DNA from: CAZQCV01 sp964591665
Lineage (GTDB): Bacteria > Patescibacteriota > Minisyncoccia > Phycocordibacterales > UBA9973
Direction: 5' to 3'
DNA length: 34,944 nt
Assembly (NCBI GenBank): GCA_964591665.1
Contig: CAZQCV010000006.1
Location: 1 to 34,944, forward strand
The notes under the pieces are model-generated. The model did not search any database. It was not told where the DNA came from and saw only the letters and a list, made by a program, of their open reading frames with translations. Position 1 is the first letter of the stretch. Every line of letters begins with the position of its first letter. Positions 1 to 6,690 of this stretch are shown here, piece by piece. A program made the position numbers and the translations under genes.

Positions 1-10
1 TCCATGAAAA

Positions 11-63
11 AGCCTTATAATGCTTGTAGTCATGGGTACTTAACTCACATGGCCCGCAGGAAG
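11..63 (+). repeat. Imperfect direct repeat, copy 1
   Basis: This 53-nt stretch aligns end to end with 798-851. Both begin AGCCTTAT and both end TGGCCCGCAGGAAG, with ACTTAAC in the middle. The first half is the more diverged. Copy 1 lies 92 nt before the zincin-like gene at 156, and copy 2 lies 13 nt before the next gene, so each copy precedes a gene. This spacing looks like a cassette boundary or a shared 5' element. I could not assign it to a known element family. Confidence 0.6.
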
Positions 64-106
64 AATGTAGTATCGGCAGACCCACGGTCATATGGCTGTG
101 GCGCGA

Positions 107-133
107 CCCGAGTGTTTGGTTACCCAAATCGGG
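107..133 (+). other. Hairpin with 3-nt bulge upstream of the zincin-like gene
   Basis: CCCGA (107-111) pairs with TCGGG (129-133), and TTTGG (115-119) pairs with CCAAA (124-128) around a TTAC loop. The bases GTG (112-114) are bulged on the 5' side. No T-run follows, so it is not a standard intrinsic terminator. It sits directly upstream of the -10 box at 144-149. It may be the end of an upstream unit, a regulatory structure or part of a recombination site. Confidence 0.45.
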
Positions 134-143
134 ATTAGTAAGC

Positions 144-149
144 TAAAAT
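144..149 (+). promoter_or_regulatory. -10 box (TAAAAT) for the zincin-like gene
   Basis: TAAAAT ends 6 nt before the ATG at 156, so transcription would begin at or next to the start codon (leaderless mRNA). No clear -35 box at the usual spacing was seen. The same geometry recurs across the window. Confidence 0.45.
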
Positions 150-155
150 GGTTAT

Positions 156-776
156 ATGAATTTTGACGCAGCCCCAGGCTCACAACAAAATAATCAAGAG
201 AAAAAGCTGGACTATCTAGCCCTCTTAAAGTCCATCGAAAATAATCATGGACGACTAGAAGAAATCGCGCGAAGGTTTTTAGAGCGTCCTGATTTAATCT
301 CTGGAGTAAAAGCAAAGACCGACCCAAACTTCAGGGCATATGGGGTCAATTCGCTCGGAGAAACCACAGGAGGAGTTGAGGGTAAAATTATTGGGCAAAA
401 AACCCAAGGAATCACCATTAACCCCGATCATTTGACCGAAGAGGTTGCCGTGCATGAACTTGTTCACTTTTTTAGTATGCCTGCACTTAAGCTTGCCTAT
501 GAGATGCAACAAAAGGGTGTGCTCGACCAAGCTCCCGAAGAAATGAAAAAATACGCGCTTAATATTCAACGAGCTTTTGATTATGCGGCAAGCAAGGGGT
601 ACCGTTCGACCAATTCTCACTCGATGACGCACGATATCAAAGAATTCGCAGTCAACTTTACGAACGAACAATCCGCTGAACAATTGAAGCAGCTCGGAAT
701 TTATCAAGGACTGGTTGATTCCTTTTTTCGATATTACAATTCAATACAGACACCCGACCCGAGTGCCTCAATTTAG
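156..776 (+). CDS. HELVH zincin-like putative metalloprotease
   Basis: The 206-residue product has a zinc-metallopeptidase motif HELVH at residues 100-104 (H100, E101, H104). A downstream acidic residue, E163 in DIKEFAVN, is placed as a gluzincin third ligand would be. It has no signal peptide or membrane segment, so it is probably cytoplasmic, or delivered by another system. The family is not recognised beyond the motif. The gene lies between two imperfect 54-nt direct repeats and seems richer in C-ending codons than the AT-rich genes that follow, which suggests lateral transfer as a cassette (inference). The start is the ATG at 156, which sits 6 nt after a TAAAAT box; no Shine-Dalgarno sequence is present. 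Confidence 0.7.
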   Translation: MNFDAAPGSQQNNQEKKLDYLALLKSIENNHGRLEEIARRFLERPDLISGVKAKTDPNFRAYGVNSLGETTGGVEGKIIGQKTQGITINPDHLTEEVAVHELVHFFSMPALKLAYEMQQKGVLDQAPEEMKKYALNIQRAFDYAASKGYRSTNSHSMTHDIKEFAVNFTNEQSAEQLKQLGIYQGLVDSFFRYYNSIQTPDPSASI

Positions 777-797
777 CATCTAAAAATCTCCCAAACC

Positions 798-851
798 AGC
801 CTTATGGTGCCTGGAGGTCTTGGTAACTTAACCCGAGTGGCCCGCAGGAAG
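798..851 (+). repeat. Imperfect direct repeat, copy 2
   Basis: This is the second copy of the repeat at 11-63, lying between the zincin-like gene and the VOC-fold gene. Its first part also takes part in a hairpin, where CCAA/CCAG (791-799) can pair with CTGG/TTGG (811-823). The string ACCCGAGTG inside this copy (831-839) also occurs at 106-114 and 757-765, so the left end shares small sequence blocks. Confidence 0.6.
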
Positions 852-864
852 TCATATTTGTAAA

Positions 865-1215
865 ATGAAATTAAGATATATCATTTTAAAGGTTAAAAGT
901 ATTGAGAGAGCAAAAAATTTCTACTCACGTTTTTTAAATGTGGATCCTACAAAAGTCGAGCGTGATAGAATGGTTGTTTTTGATTTAGAAAATGTAAAGA
1001 TTGGTTTATATAATCCCCAAGTAGATGGATACTCTTTATCCAAATCCGATTTTGGAAATAACTGTTACGCCGCTTTTGGGGTTGAGGATGTTGAGTCTGA
1101 ATTAGAAAGAATATCTAGCTTTGCTGAGATCATATCTCATAAAAAAGTTGAACATCATGATTGGTTTGAGTTTAAAGATTCCGAGGGGAATATCTTAGAA
1201 GTACACAAGATATAA
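865..1215 (+). CDS. VOC-superfamily (glyoxalase/dioxygenase-fold) protein
   Basis: The 116-residue product has the vicinal oxygen chelate pattern: an N-terminal strand with VKSIERAKNFYSRFL (alpha-1 after beta-1), a central VEDVESELERI helix, and the typical ending WFEFKDSEGNILEVHKI. The glutamate in that ending is the usual last metal ligand. The family covers glyoxalase I, dioxygenases and bleomycin/fosfomycin resistance proteins. The exact substrate cannot be read from this sequence. The gene is followed after 12 nt by the P-loop gene at 1228, so the two are probably cotranscribed. A CATATT box ends 6 nt before the ATG. The DNA is more AT-rich than the zincin gene on its left. Confidence 0.75.
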   Translation: MKLRYIILKVKSIERAKNFYSRFLNVDPTKVERDRMVVFDLENVKIGLYNPQVDGYSLSKSDFGNNCYAAFGVEDVESELERISSFAEIISHKKVEHHDWFEFKDSEGNILEVHKI

Positions 1216-1227
1216 AGTGAATGAATT

Positions 1228-1761
1228 ATGGATAATAAAAAAACTACGATCATATTATTCAGAGGTCGCCAAGGTGTTGGAAAGAGTGTTGTTTCTAGTG
1301 CTTTTTCCAAACAAGAAAATCTATTAGTACTTAGGAAAGATGATATTTATGATGCGTCTTCCACATACGTTGCAGACCTTACTGTCCGGAGTAAGATAGG
1401 ATATGATTCACTATTTAAGATACTCGAATCAAATATAGATTCTGGTACGTCTTTGTTGCTTGATTATCCTTTTCAGATAAATGAAGATGTGCGTCATCTT
1501 AGGAAATGGTGTGAAGATAGAGGTTTGTTACTGTATACAGTCCTCGTAACATGTTCAGATCGTACCATATGGAGAAACCGTTTAAGTGAACGCGCTAAAA
1601 ACCCAACCCCAAATCAAATCATTACTGATTTAGATGAATTAGAACGGAACTATGGAGGTCTAGATATTATGCCTTTGGAAAATGAGATTGTGGTGGATAC
1701 TGTTGATTCTATAGAAATTATTTTAGAAAAAATACAAAATCAAATTTACTATAGCAATTAA
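1228..1761 (+). CDS. P-loop kinase-like NTPase
   Basis: The 177-residue product starts with a beta-strand and Walker A motif, G13-RQGVG-K19-S20. It then has a lid-like RKDDIYD and a DYPF segment (Walker B/Asp region) near residue 75. An arginine-rich stretch, TIWRNRLSERAKNP, follows near residues 112-125, resembling the lid of AAA_33/zeta-toxin/chloramphenicol-phosphotransferase-like small-molecule kinases. The substrate is unknown. It lies 12 nt downstream of the VOC gene and ends in a strong symmetric terminator. The two-gene unit could be a resistance or modification module, but that is a guess from family habits. Confidence 0.65.
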   Translation: MDNKKTTIILFRGRQGVGKSVVSSAFSKQENLLVLRKDDIYDASSTYVADLTVRSKIGYDSLFKILESNIDSGTSLLLDYPFQINEDVRHLRKWCEDRGLLLYTVLVTCSDRTIWRNRLSERAKNPTPNQIITDLDELERNYGGLDIMPLENEIVVDTVDSIEIILEKIQNQIYYSN

Positions 1762-1789
1762 AAAATACACGATGTATCGTGTATTTTTT
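1760..1789. terminator. Bidirectional intrinsic terminator
   Basis: TACACGAT (1766-1773) and ATCGTGTA (1776-1783) form an 8-bp stem with a GT turn. It is flanked by A6 on the left and T6 on the right, so a T-run follows the hairpin on both strands. It separates the convergent P-loop gene (+) and the DoxX-like gene (-) and can stop transcription from both. Confidence 0.9.
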
Positions 1790-1806
1790 AATAGTGTTAT
1801 GTTTTC

Positions 1807-2202
1807 TTATTTTTCTAAAAGTGTTTTGTACTGTGAGCGATGTACCCACATAAAATATATTGTAATCAAGAAAAGTACATTCCCCATGATTGCTCCCGCA
1901 GTGAAAAGTCCTCCATCAAGAAATGCATGAAAAGCGATGATATTTACACTAATAGGAAGTATCAATAATGCAGCAAGTGCCATACGATTTGTAATGGTAA
2001 GTCCGAGGGCAATAAAGAATACTCCTGCCATCATGTACATCATGTATCCACCATCATATAAGGATTTGATAAAGTTGTACGCTTCTGGGGTGTTATAGAG
2101 ATCTGGTGTCGGTGCAGGGAAGATTCCTAGTGCGCCGAGGATCGGTGACGCGATAAGAAGTCCAAGAAGGACACGAAGTATTGTGTGTGCTATTTTTTTC
2201 AT
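1807..2202 (-). CDS. DoxX-like small integral membrane protein
   Basis: The 131-residue product has about four hydrophobic segments: residues 8-26, 54-68, 72-88 and 100-118. It begins MKKIAHTILRVLLGLLIASPILG, as many DoxX/DoxD-like four-helix proteins do. There is no catalytic motif. The role is not known for this family in general; members elsewhere are linked to thiosulfate oxidation or redox-stress complexes. It is the last gene of a minus-strand group that also holds a Nudix hydrolase and a larger DoxX-like protein, with a 45-nt gap after the Nudix stop. It ends at the bidirectional terminator. Confidence 0.65.
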   Translation of the reverse strand: MKKIAHTILRVLLGLLIASPILGALGIFPAPTPDLYNTPEAYNFIKSLYDGGYMMYMMAGVFFIALGLTITNRMALAALLILPISVNIIAFHAFLDGGLFTAGAIMGNVLFLITIYFMWVHRSQYKTLLEK

Positions 2203-2247
2203 ATATTAGAATCTTAGCATATAATGAACCTTTGCACATGGTGTAGG

Positions 2248-2682
2248 TTATGCATCTTGCTTGAACCGCATCGAGAAAGGATCAAACATTTGATTTTGCA
2301 TTTTGTCTATGGTCATTGGTATGAGCCAACGCAAGTTCGAAATAATGTTCTGGGGAAGGGAAGCGACAGGGAACCATTCCACTCGCTCACCTTCGACTGT
2401 CTGTGCGTCAGCAAGACTACCTTCATAGATATATCCTAAAACATCAAGTGATACTGTGTCTGAGGATATGTTACCTATAAATACCCATGCATCTGTGTTT
2501 GTTTCTAGAGCAGACTCTTCTTTGATTTCACGGGCGATACATTCATACATAGTCTCGCCGGGCTCAATTTTTCCACCGAGACCGTTTATCTTTCCCGCTT
2601 GCCAGGCTGGTTTTGTTTTGTGCATGAGGAGTACGTTTTCAAATGTTGGATCGAATATGAATCCGACAGTGTATGCAGTCAT
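2248..2682 (-). CDS. Nudix hydrolase (MutT/8-oxo-dGTPase-like)
   Basis: The 144-residue product is one Nudix domain. The Nudix box runs from G37 to L59: G37, E43, R51-E52, E55-E56, then A58-L59. All metal-binding glutamates are present, but the conserved glycine near the end of the box is A58. The line ILAHK/TKPAWQAGKINGLGGK before the box is the usual strand and loop seen in MutT/NUDT1-type house-cleaning enzymes, so hydrolysis of damaged or excess (d)NTPs is likely. The precise substrate cannot be told. It starts 1 nt after the stop of the upstream membrane-protein gene, so the two are translationally linked. Confidence 0.85.
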   Translation of the reverse strand: MTAYTVGFIFDPTFENVLLMHKTKPAWQAGKINGLGGKIEPGETMYECIAREIKEESALETNTDAWVFIGNISSDTVSLDVLGYIYEGSLADAQTVEGERVEWFPVASLPQNIISNLRWLIPMTIDKMQNQMFDPFSMRFKQDA

Positions 2683-2683
2683 A

Positions 2684-3703
2684 TTATAAACTCTCTGTTT
2701 TCTTTAAAATACCTCTGTGTAAAAAACTATCTTTCCACATAAAGTGAAAGAACTTTGTTCTACCATGTCCGAAGAATATAAAAAGAATTGCTGCTGCATA
2801 TACCACGAGATCTTCTACTTCCCAGGCATGGAACTGTATGAGCATGGTGGTAACAGAAAGTCCGAAAAATACTGCAATAAGGATTGTGGTGACACGTGTG
2901 ATATATCCCATGATAAATAATATACCAAATATCATTTCCGCAAATCCTGTACTGAGCACGAAGAGCTCGTTAGTAAACCACGGGAATAGTGGTTGCATAA
3001 AGTTCCAGTGGTGTATCTGGAGAAATTGCAAGCTGAGCTCAGGATAAAGAAATTTTTCAGTAAATGCGAGTGTGATCAATGAGATACCAGTGCCGATACG
3101 AACGATTTCCACTGCGTGTTTCTTGAACAAAAGTGATACGCGACTATCTTCTCGTGCATGTATGATGTAAAAATATGCTGCAAGTGATATAAGAATTGCA
3201 TTTTCAAGTATCGTTATAAATCCCTCGCCAGAGAAACTTGCACTAACCGTTAACGCAATAAGTCCGAGTGATGCTATTTGTGGTTTAATGTTGAAAATAT
3301 ACATGAGGCCTATAGCGATCTGGATATATTCGAGTATTGTCGTGGTGACTGTTGCAACATGCATTTCAGGAATGATGACAATCTTCCACAAAAAACTTAC
3401 TGATACCAAGAAAAGTCCTAGCACAATCTGCGCAATACGCGAAATACTTTTTTCATGAGTGAGACCGAAAGAGAGTAGTTTGTTTGGTGTTTTGATATGC
3501 CCGTCAATAACACTAAAAACAAATACGGTTACAAGTACGATTCCTGACCAAGCTAGTACCTCGGTACTACCCCAGGAATAGAACGGATTTGTTTGATGTG
3601 ATGTAGCAATAATGTTTTCACTATCAACGAACCACTTCACGTGAGCAGATGCGTATTTGGGAAGCAATAAGAATAATGATGCTATATAAGAGAGTTTTTT
3701 CAT
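2684..3703 (-). CDS. DoxX-family multi-pass membrane protein with signal peptide
   Basis: The product is 339 residues from the ATG at 3703. It opens with MKKLSYIASLFLLLPKYASA, a clean signal peptide with predicted cleavage after ASA, followed by an extracytoplasmic HVKWFVDSENI segment. About eight to nine membrane helices follow. The C-terminal half (residues ~190-320) resembles DoxX, with its GFAEMIFGILFIMGYITR segment. An upstream in-frame ATG at 3721 is less likely, because a minus-strand TATACT box (3712-3717) lies between the two starts and ends 8 nt before the 3703 ATG. It heads the minus-strand group with the Nudix gene. Confidence 0.7.
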   Translation of the reverse strand: MKKLSYIASLFLLLPKYASAHVKWFVDSENIIATSHQTNPFYSWGSTEVLAWSGIVLVTVFVFSVIDGHIKTPNKLLSFGLTHEKSISRIAQIVLGLFLVSVSFLWKIVIIPEMHVATVTTTILEYIQIAIGLMYIFNIKPQIASLGLIALTVSASFSGEGFITILENAILISLAAYFYIIHAREDSRVSLLFKKHAVEIVRIGTGISLITLAFTEKFLYPELSLQFLQIHHWNFMQPLFPWFTNELFVLSTGFAEMIFGILFIMGYITRVTTILIAVFFGLSVTTMLIQFHAWEVEDLVVYAAAILFIFFGHGRTKFFHFMWKDSFLHRGILKKTESL

Positions 3704-3711
3704 ATATCTAT

Positions 3712-3717
3712 AGTATA
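3712..3717 (-). promoter_or_regulatory. -10 box (TATACT on minus strand) for the DoxX/Nudix group
   Basis: On the minus strand TATACT is followed by 8 nt and then the ATG at 3703, so the leader would be 0-2 nt. It lies 52 nt from a divergent TATACT (3770-3775), leaving a compact shared intergenic region between the two transcription units. Confidence 0.6.
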
Positions 3718-3769
3718 TCACTGCTATATATGTTTACAATATGCTATTTTGCTCTGTACGGGGAAGTGT

Positions 3770-3775
3770 TATACT
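3770..3775 (+). promoter_or_regulatory. -10 box (TATACT), leaderless promoter
   Basis: TATACT is followed by exactly 6 nt (ATACAC) and then the ATG at 3782. The transcript start would fall on or beside the start codon. A weak TTTGCT lies about 16 nt upstream as a -35 candidate. Confidence 0.65.
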
Positions 3776-3781
3776 ATACAC

Positions 3782-3868
3782 ATGGAAAATATTCGCACTA
3801 ATAAAAAGGCTCGTATCGCGATCATTGTGGTTCTCCTCATCATCGCTATTATTCTTTATCTTTGGTAA
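3782..3868 (+). CDS. 28-residue single-pass membrane peptide
   Basis: This short ORF encodes MENIRTNKKARIAII followed by VVLLIIAIILYLW and a stop. It has a basic N-terminus and one hydrophobic helix (residues ~12-28), oriented N-in by the positive-inside rule. Its ATG has the best leaderless promoter geometry in the region, and the next gene starts 5 nt after its stop, so it probably forms a two-gene unit with the Excalibur protein. The function is unknown. It might be a small regulator or a stabiliser of the neighbouring membrane protein. The ORF is short, so coding status rests on the promoter, the context and the composition. Confidence 0.55.
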   Translation: MENIRTNKKARIAIIVVLLIIAIILYLW

Positions 3869-3873
3869 ACATT

Positions 3874-4317
3874 ATGGATATTAAACAAATTGCAAAAGAA
3901 AAATTAAACGCAGACAACTTGAAGCCAACGACTGCAAAGAAGAAAATCCTCCTTGGGGTGATCGTGTTACTTCTTGGTGCACTTGGGTTTGAAGTATCAA
4001 ATAATGATTTTGATCTTGGATCGATTCTCTCTGGAAAATCAGTGTCTGATTCAAAAGTAATGCGTGATGAAAAAGGTAATTTACTTCAAGACGAAGCAGG
4101 AAATCTCATCACTCGTTATCTTCGTGATAAAGCAGGGAACGTTGTCCCAGAAGGCACACCTGGTGCAAAATACACCGACGAATATAATTGTGATGATTTC
4201 ACCTCACAACCTGAAGCACAAGCTTTCTTTCTAAAAGCTGGAGGTGTCAGCAAAGATACAAATCGTCTCGATGGTGACAAGGATGGTGAGGCTTGTGAAA
4301 GTCTGCCAAAGAAATAA
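3874..4317 (+). CDS. Membrane-anchored Excalibur calcium-binding domain protein
   Basis: The 147-residue product has one membrane helix (residues ~24-39), a linker, and a C-terminal Excalibur domain (residues ~104-142). That domain has C106, the DGDKDGEACE loop (D133, D135, D137, E139) and C141. The family's loop matches an EF-hand-like calcium site, and the two cysteines are the usual conserved pair. The linker holds three short related units of the type D-E/K-x-G-N-L/V (residues ~64-91). The domain should face outward (N-in anchor). I chose the ATG at 3874; an in-frame TTG at 3862 would overlap the upstream peptide's stop. A terminator follows at 4339. Confidence 0.85.
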   Translation: MDIKQIAKEKLNADNLKPTTAKKKILLGVIVLLLGALGFEVSNNDFDLGSILSGKSVSDSKVMRDEKGNLLQDEAGNLITRYLRDKAGNVVPEGTPGAKYTDEYNCDDFTSQPEAQAFFLKAGGVSKDTNRLDGDKDGEACESLPKK

Positions 4318-4338
4318 CATACAAGAATGTATAAAAAC

Positions 4339-4370
4339 ACGGTCGCACGAACAATGCGACCGTCTGGTTT
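4339..4370 (+). terminator. Intrinsic terminator after the Excalibur gene
   Basis: ACGGTCGCA (4339-4347) pairs with TGCGACCGT (4355-4363) around a 7-nt loop, and GGTTTTTGTC follows as the T-rich tail. A-rich DNA precedes the stem, so it may also act for the minus-strand gene ending at 4395. Confidence 0.85.
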
Positions 4371-4394
4371 TTGTCTTTGTTTCCGACTTATATA

Positions 4395-4907
4395 TTAGTT
4401 AGGAAAAAATTCTGTCCTCTCTATATTTATGATTGGTCTTTCATCCCAATCAATGAGTTTGAGCGGAGATTGTTCTGTGAGCAAATCCATATCTAAATTT
4501 TCTTTAAATGAAGATTTGAACATAAAACATTCTTTCGAATTTATATTTTTCATATCTGTTGCCAGAGCCACGATAGAGTCAAAAAATCCGGATAGGCAGT
4601 TTCCTACAGTATTATCGAATTGTTCACGATCCTTGTGTGCAATCACGGCAATGAGTGTTGCATTGGTTTTCTCCATGTTTTTGATGAGACTAAATATAAA
4701 GTTACAGTCTTGCTCAAAAAAGTTTTCAGAGCTTGAATCAAAGTGATATTGATACACGTTTTTGTATATGCAATACCTGTATTCTCGGAGGATAGGGTAA
4801 ATGATGTTGAGTGGATATTGTCTTCCTAAAACAGTTTCTACTCTATTTCCTTCCAAGGGATATGTTACTATAATACTTCTTCTGTGCATATCAAGGTTTT
4901 TCTTCAT
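4395..4907 (-). CDS. Hypothetical protein, unrecognised
   Basis: The product is about 170 residues from the ATG at 4907 and matches no family I know. It has no signal peptide, membrane helix or clear catalytic motif. It is mixed alpha/beta in look, with a predicted strand RRSIIVTYPLEGN near the start and a helical middle (NFIFSLIKNMEKTNATLIAVIAH). An in-frame TTG lies 12 nt further upstream and another ATG 18 nt inside, so the start is uncertain. It is transcribed divergently from the 5029 gene and ends facing the Excalibur terminator. Being a single gene flanked by other units, it may be a late arrival. Confidence 0.55.
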   Translation of the reverse strand: MKKNLDMHRRSIIVTYPLEGNRVETVLGRQYPLNIIYPILREYRYCIYKNVYQYHFDSSSENFFEQDCNFIFSLIKNMEKTNATLIAVIAHKDREQFDNTVGNCLSGFFDSIVALATDMKNINSKECFMFKSSFKENLDMDLLTEQSPLKLIDWDERPIINIERTEFFPN

Positions 4908-5014
4908 AGTACGTCTCAAGTACCAAATTTGTCAAACAAAAAAATCTTGTTTTCTTGACATTTTTAGAAAATAAAAAATACGCTCTGCATAGACATATAA
5001 TATGTTCTGCGTGG

Positions 5015-5020
5015 TATACT
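5015..5020 (+). promoter_or_regulatory. -10 box (TATACT) for the 5029 gene
   Basis: TATACT ends 8 nt before the ATG at 5029, giving a leader of about 0-2 nt. A TATAAT-like string also lies some 20 nt further upstream but is worse placed. Confidence 0.55.
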
Positions 5021-5028
5021 GAACGTAT

Positions 5029-5460
5029 ATGAAAAAAATACTTCTCGGTATCGTTATTGCACTTATCGCAGTGAAATTTGGCGATGTTATTGTTCAAAAA
5101 ATAAAAGATCAAGATATCATAAAAAAAGATACTATTTGTAAACAGGCGACTGAACCGCTGAAAACTATTACAAAAGGTTTTGAAGCAGAACTTAATAAGC
5201 GTGGTGAGCCATGGGGAATTCAAAATACTACAGAACTTCTAGAGGTTTTTCATAGTCCGAAACAAAATATGTGTTTAGGTTCTTTCCATATTCATCTAGA
5301 ACTTGCAAAGACTGCAAAAGCAGAATTTATTGCAAAGTTGCTTAATTACCCGACAGATAAGAAAGATATCTATCTTATAAAAAGTTCCTCACAAGAATCA
5401 CCACTTTTCACTACCGATGATAAAGCAAAACTTGATGCATGGGTAAAAGACAATAAATAG
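5029..5460 (+). CDS. Hypothetical membrane-anchored or exported protein
   Basis: The 143-residue product starts MKKILLGIVIALIAVKFGDVIV, a single N-terminal membrane anchor or uncleaved signal. A soluble domain follows with two cysteines (C37 in DTICKQA and C83 in NMCLGSF), which could form a disulfide outside the cell. The HIHLE segment after C83 is notable, but no catalytic motif can be claimed. The family is unknown. It is a monocistronic unit whose stop lies 6 nt from the end of the convergent ATP-grasp gene, with no room for a terminator between them. Confidence 0.6.
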   Translation: MKKILLGIVIALIAVKFGDVIVQKIKDQDIIKKDTICKQATEPLKTITKGFEAELNKRGEPWGIQNTTELLEVFHSPKQNMCLGSFHIHLELAKTAKAEFIAKLLNYPTDKKDIYLIKSSSQESPLFTTDDKAKLDAWVKDNK

Positions 5461-5466
5461 TAGTAT

Positions 5467-6690
5467 TCATGTATTCCATAAATTCCATACTTTTGCCGCT
5501 ACGTTGATGGGCGTTCCTTCAACAGGATCGTGGTGTAGATTGATGAAAGGAAGTGAGTTGCATTCGATAATACCCCATGTCTGCGTATCTGGATCTTTGG
5601 TTGGATCGTTGATGATAAAGTCGAATCCAATGACTGGTGAGTTTACGATCTGTCCTGCTCGAGTAAGTACTTCAATTATTTTCGGATGAGTCTGTTCAAT
5701 CATCTCACAACTACTTCCGCCATAGCTCACTCCTATTTTTTCGGAGAGGTCGATAGTTACATCTTTTTTAAGTACCGTGTCGAGTGTATACCCAGTTCGT
5801 GAGAGAAATATTTCCATGTATGGCGTAATATGCACGTCCTCTATACGGGTGTCTTTTTGAGTATTTTTTATTTTTATAAGTTGTTGTATCGTATCTGATC
5901 CTGTTCCCGTGATACGAGGTGGATCTCCGCGAAGGATACCTACGACAACACCTCCGACAATAGTTCCTCGATATACTGAGCCCGCTACGTGTTCCTCTAT
6001 AATGACAAATTTACAGAGTTTTTGTGCGCTTTCAAAAGCCTGTTTGAGATCTTCCTCTGTATGAATATGTGTAGTGGTATGTCTTCCTCGTGAACCGAGA
6101 CGTGGTTTCGCAATAACTGGTTTTTGTAATGTATTAAATAGCGCAACTGCATCTTCATATGAAGAAACACTCTTACCACGAGGTACTGGTATATATTCGT
6201 TTTGGAGTCTTTCTTTTAATATATATTTGTCGTCCATCCAGGTGTCTCCAGTATGTGCAAGTTTTGCTGGTTTGGGAATACTCTCAAACATAATACGCTT
6301 AGTATGTATGACCGCTTCATAGAGTTCAACAGGTTTTCCTAAGATGACTAGTTGTTTCATCGGAATATTTCTCTTTATAGCTTCTTCCCATATGACGCGT
6401 GATCTTTCAGAAGATGCTTTATTTGTGTCAGTATTCCACGAAATTAACCGTATGATACGGAACAGTGGCATATATAGTCGCAATGCTTGATTAAATATTT
6501 GGATCAATATCGTAATTATACCGTCTATGACTTTATTGTTGGTTAGTGCGATTACGATCGGCTCTATATATACGTTTAACGTATTATGAATGTACGCTAT
6601 TTTATGATTAACAGGGTTGTTACCACATGCTACACAGCTATTCTGTTGTTGTTTCATTTGCATACCAGAGTGGTTTTGAGATTGGAGCAT
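5467..6690 (-). CDS. ATP-grasp ligase, cyanophycin/glutathione-synthetase type
   Basis: The product has up to 407 residues. The C-terminal ~300 residues form an ATP-grasp domain: PVIAKPRLGSRGRHTT (ATP-binding lysine and glycine-rich loop), FVIIEEHVAGSVYRGTIVGG (hinge and central strands), GFDFIINDP, and the metal-binding ending GIIECNSLPFINLHHDP followed by GTPINVA. This matches the CphA/GshF subtype, which joins a carboxylate to an amine with ATP. The N-terminal ~100 residues are divergent and contain C19-x2-C22 and a hydrophobic stretch (~45-85). It overlaps the upstream 465-residue gene by up to 53 nt. ATGs at 6663 and 6657 are alternative starts. The substrates are unknown; the context suggests a peptide- or amide-forming partner of the upstream protein. 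Confidence 0.8.
   Translation of the reverse strand: MLQSQNHSGMQMKQQQNSCVACGNNPVNHKIAYIHNTLNVYIEPIVIALTNNKVIDGIITILIQIFNQALRLYMPLFRIIRLISWNTDTNKASSERSRVIWEEAIKRNIPMKQLVILGKPVELYEAVIHTKRIMFESIPKPAKLAHTGDTWMDDKYILKERLQNEYIPVPRGKSVSSYEDAVALFNTLQKPVIAKPRLGSRGRHTTTHIHTEEDLKQAFESAQKLCKFVIIEEHVAGSVYRGTIVGGVVVGILRGDPPRITGTGSDTIQQLIKIKNTQKDTRIEDVHITPYMEIFLSRTGYTLDTVLKKDVTIDLSEKIGVSYGGSSCEMIEQTHPKIIEVLTRAGQIVNSPVIGFDFIINDPTKDPDTQTWGIIECNSLPFINLHHDPVEGTPINVAAKVWNLWNT

Noticed and set aside
107..133. Intrinsic terminator upstream of the zincin gene
   Set aside because: The stem is good but no T-run follows.
11..851. Integron attC sites
   Set aside because: ACTTAAC fits the RYYYAAC core, but I found no matching GTTRRRY partner at a suitable distance in either copy and no integrase gene in the window.
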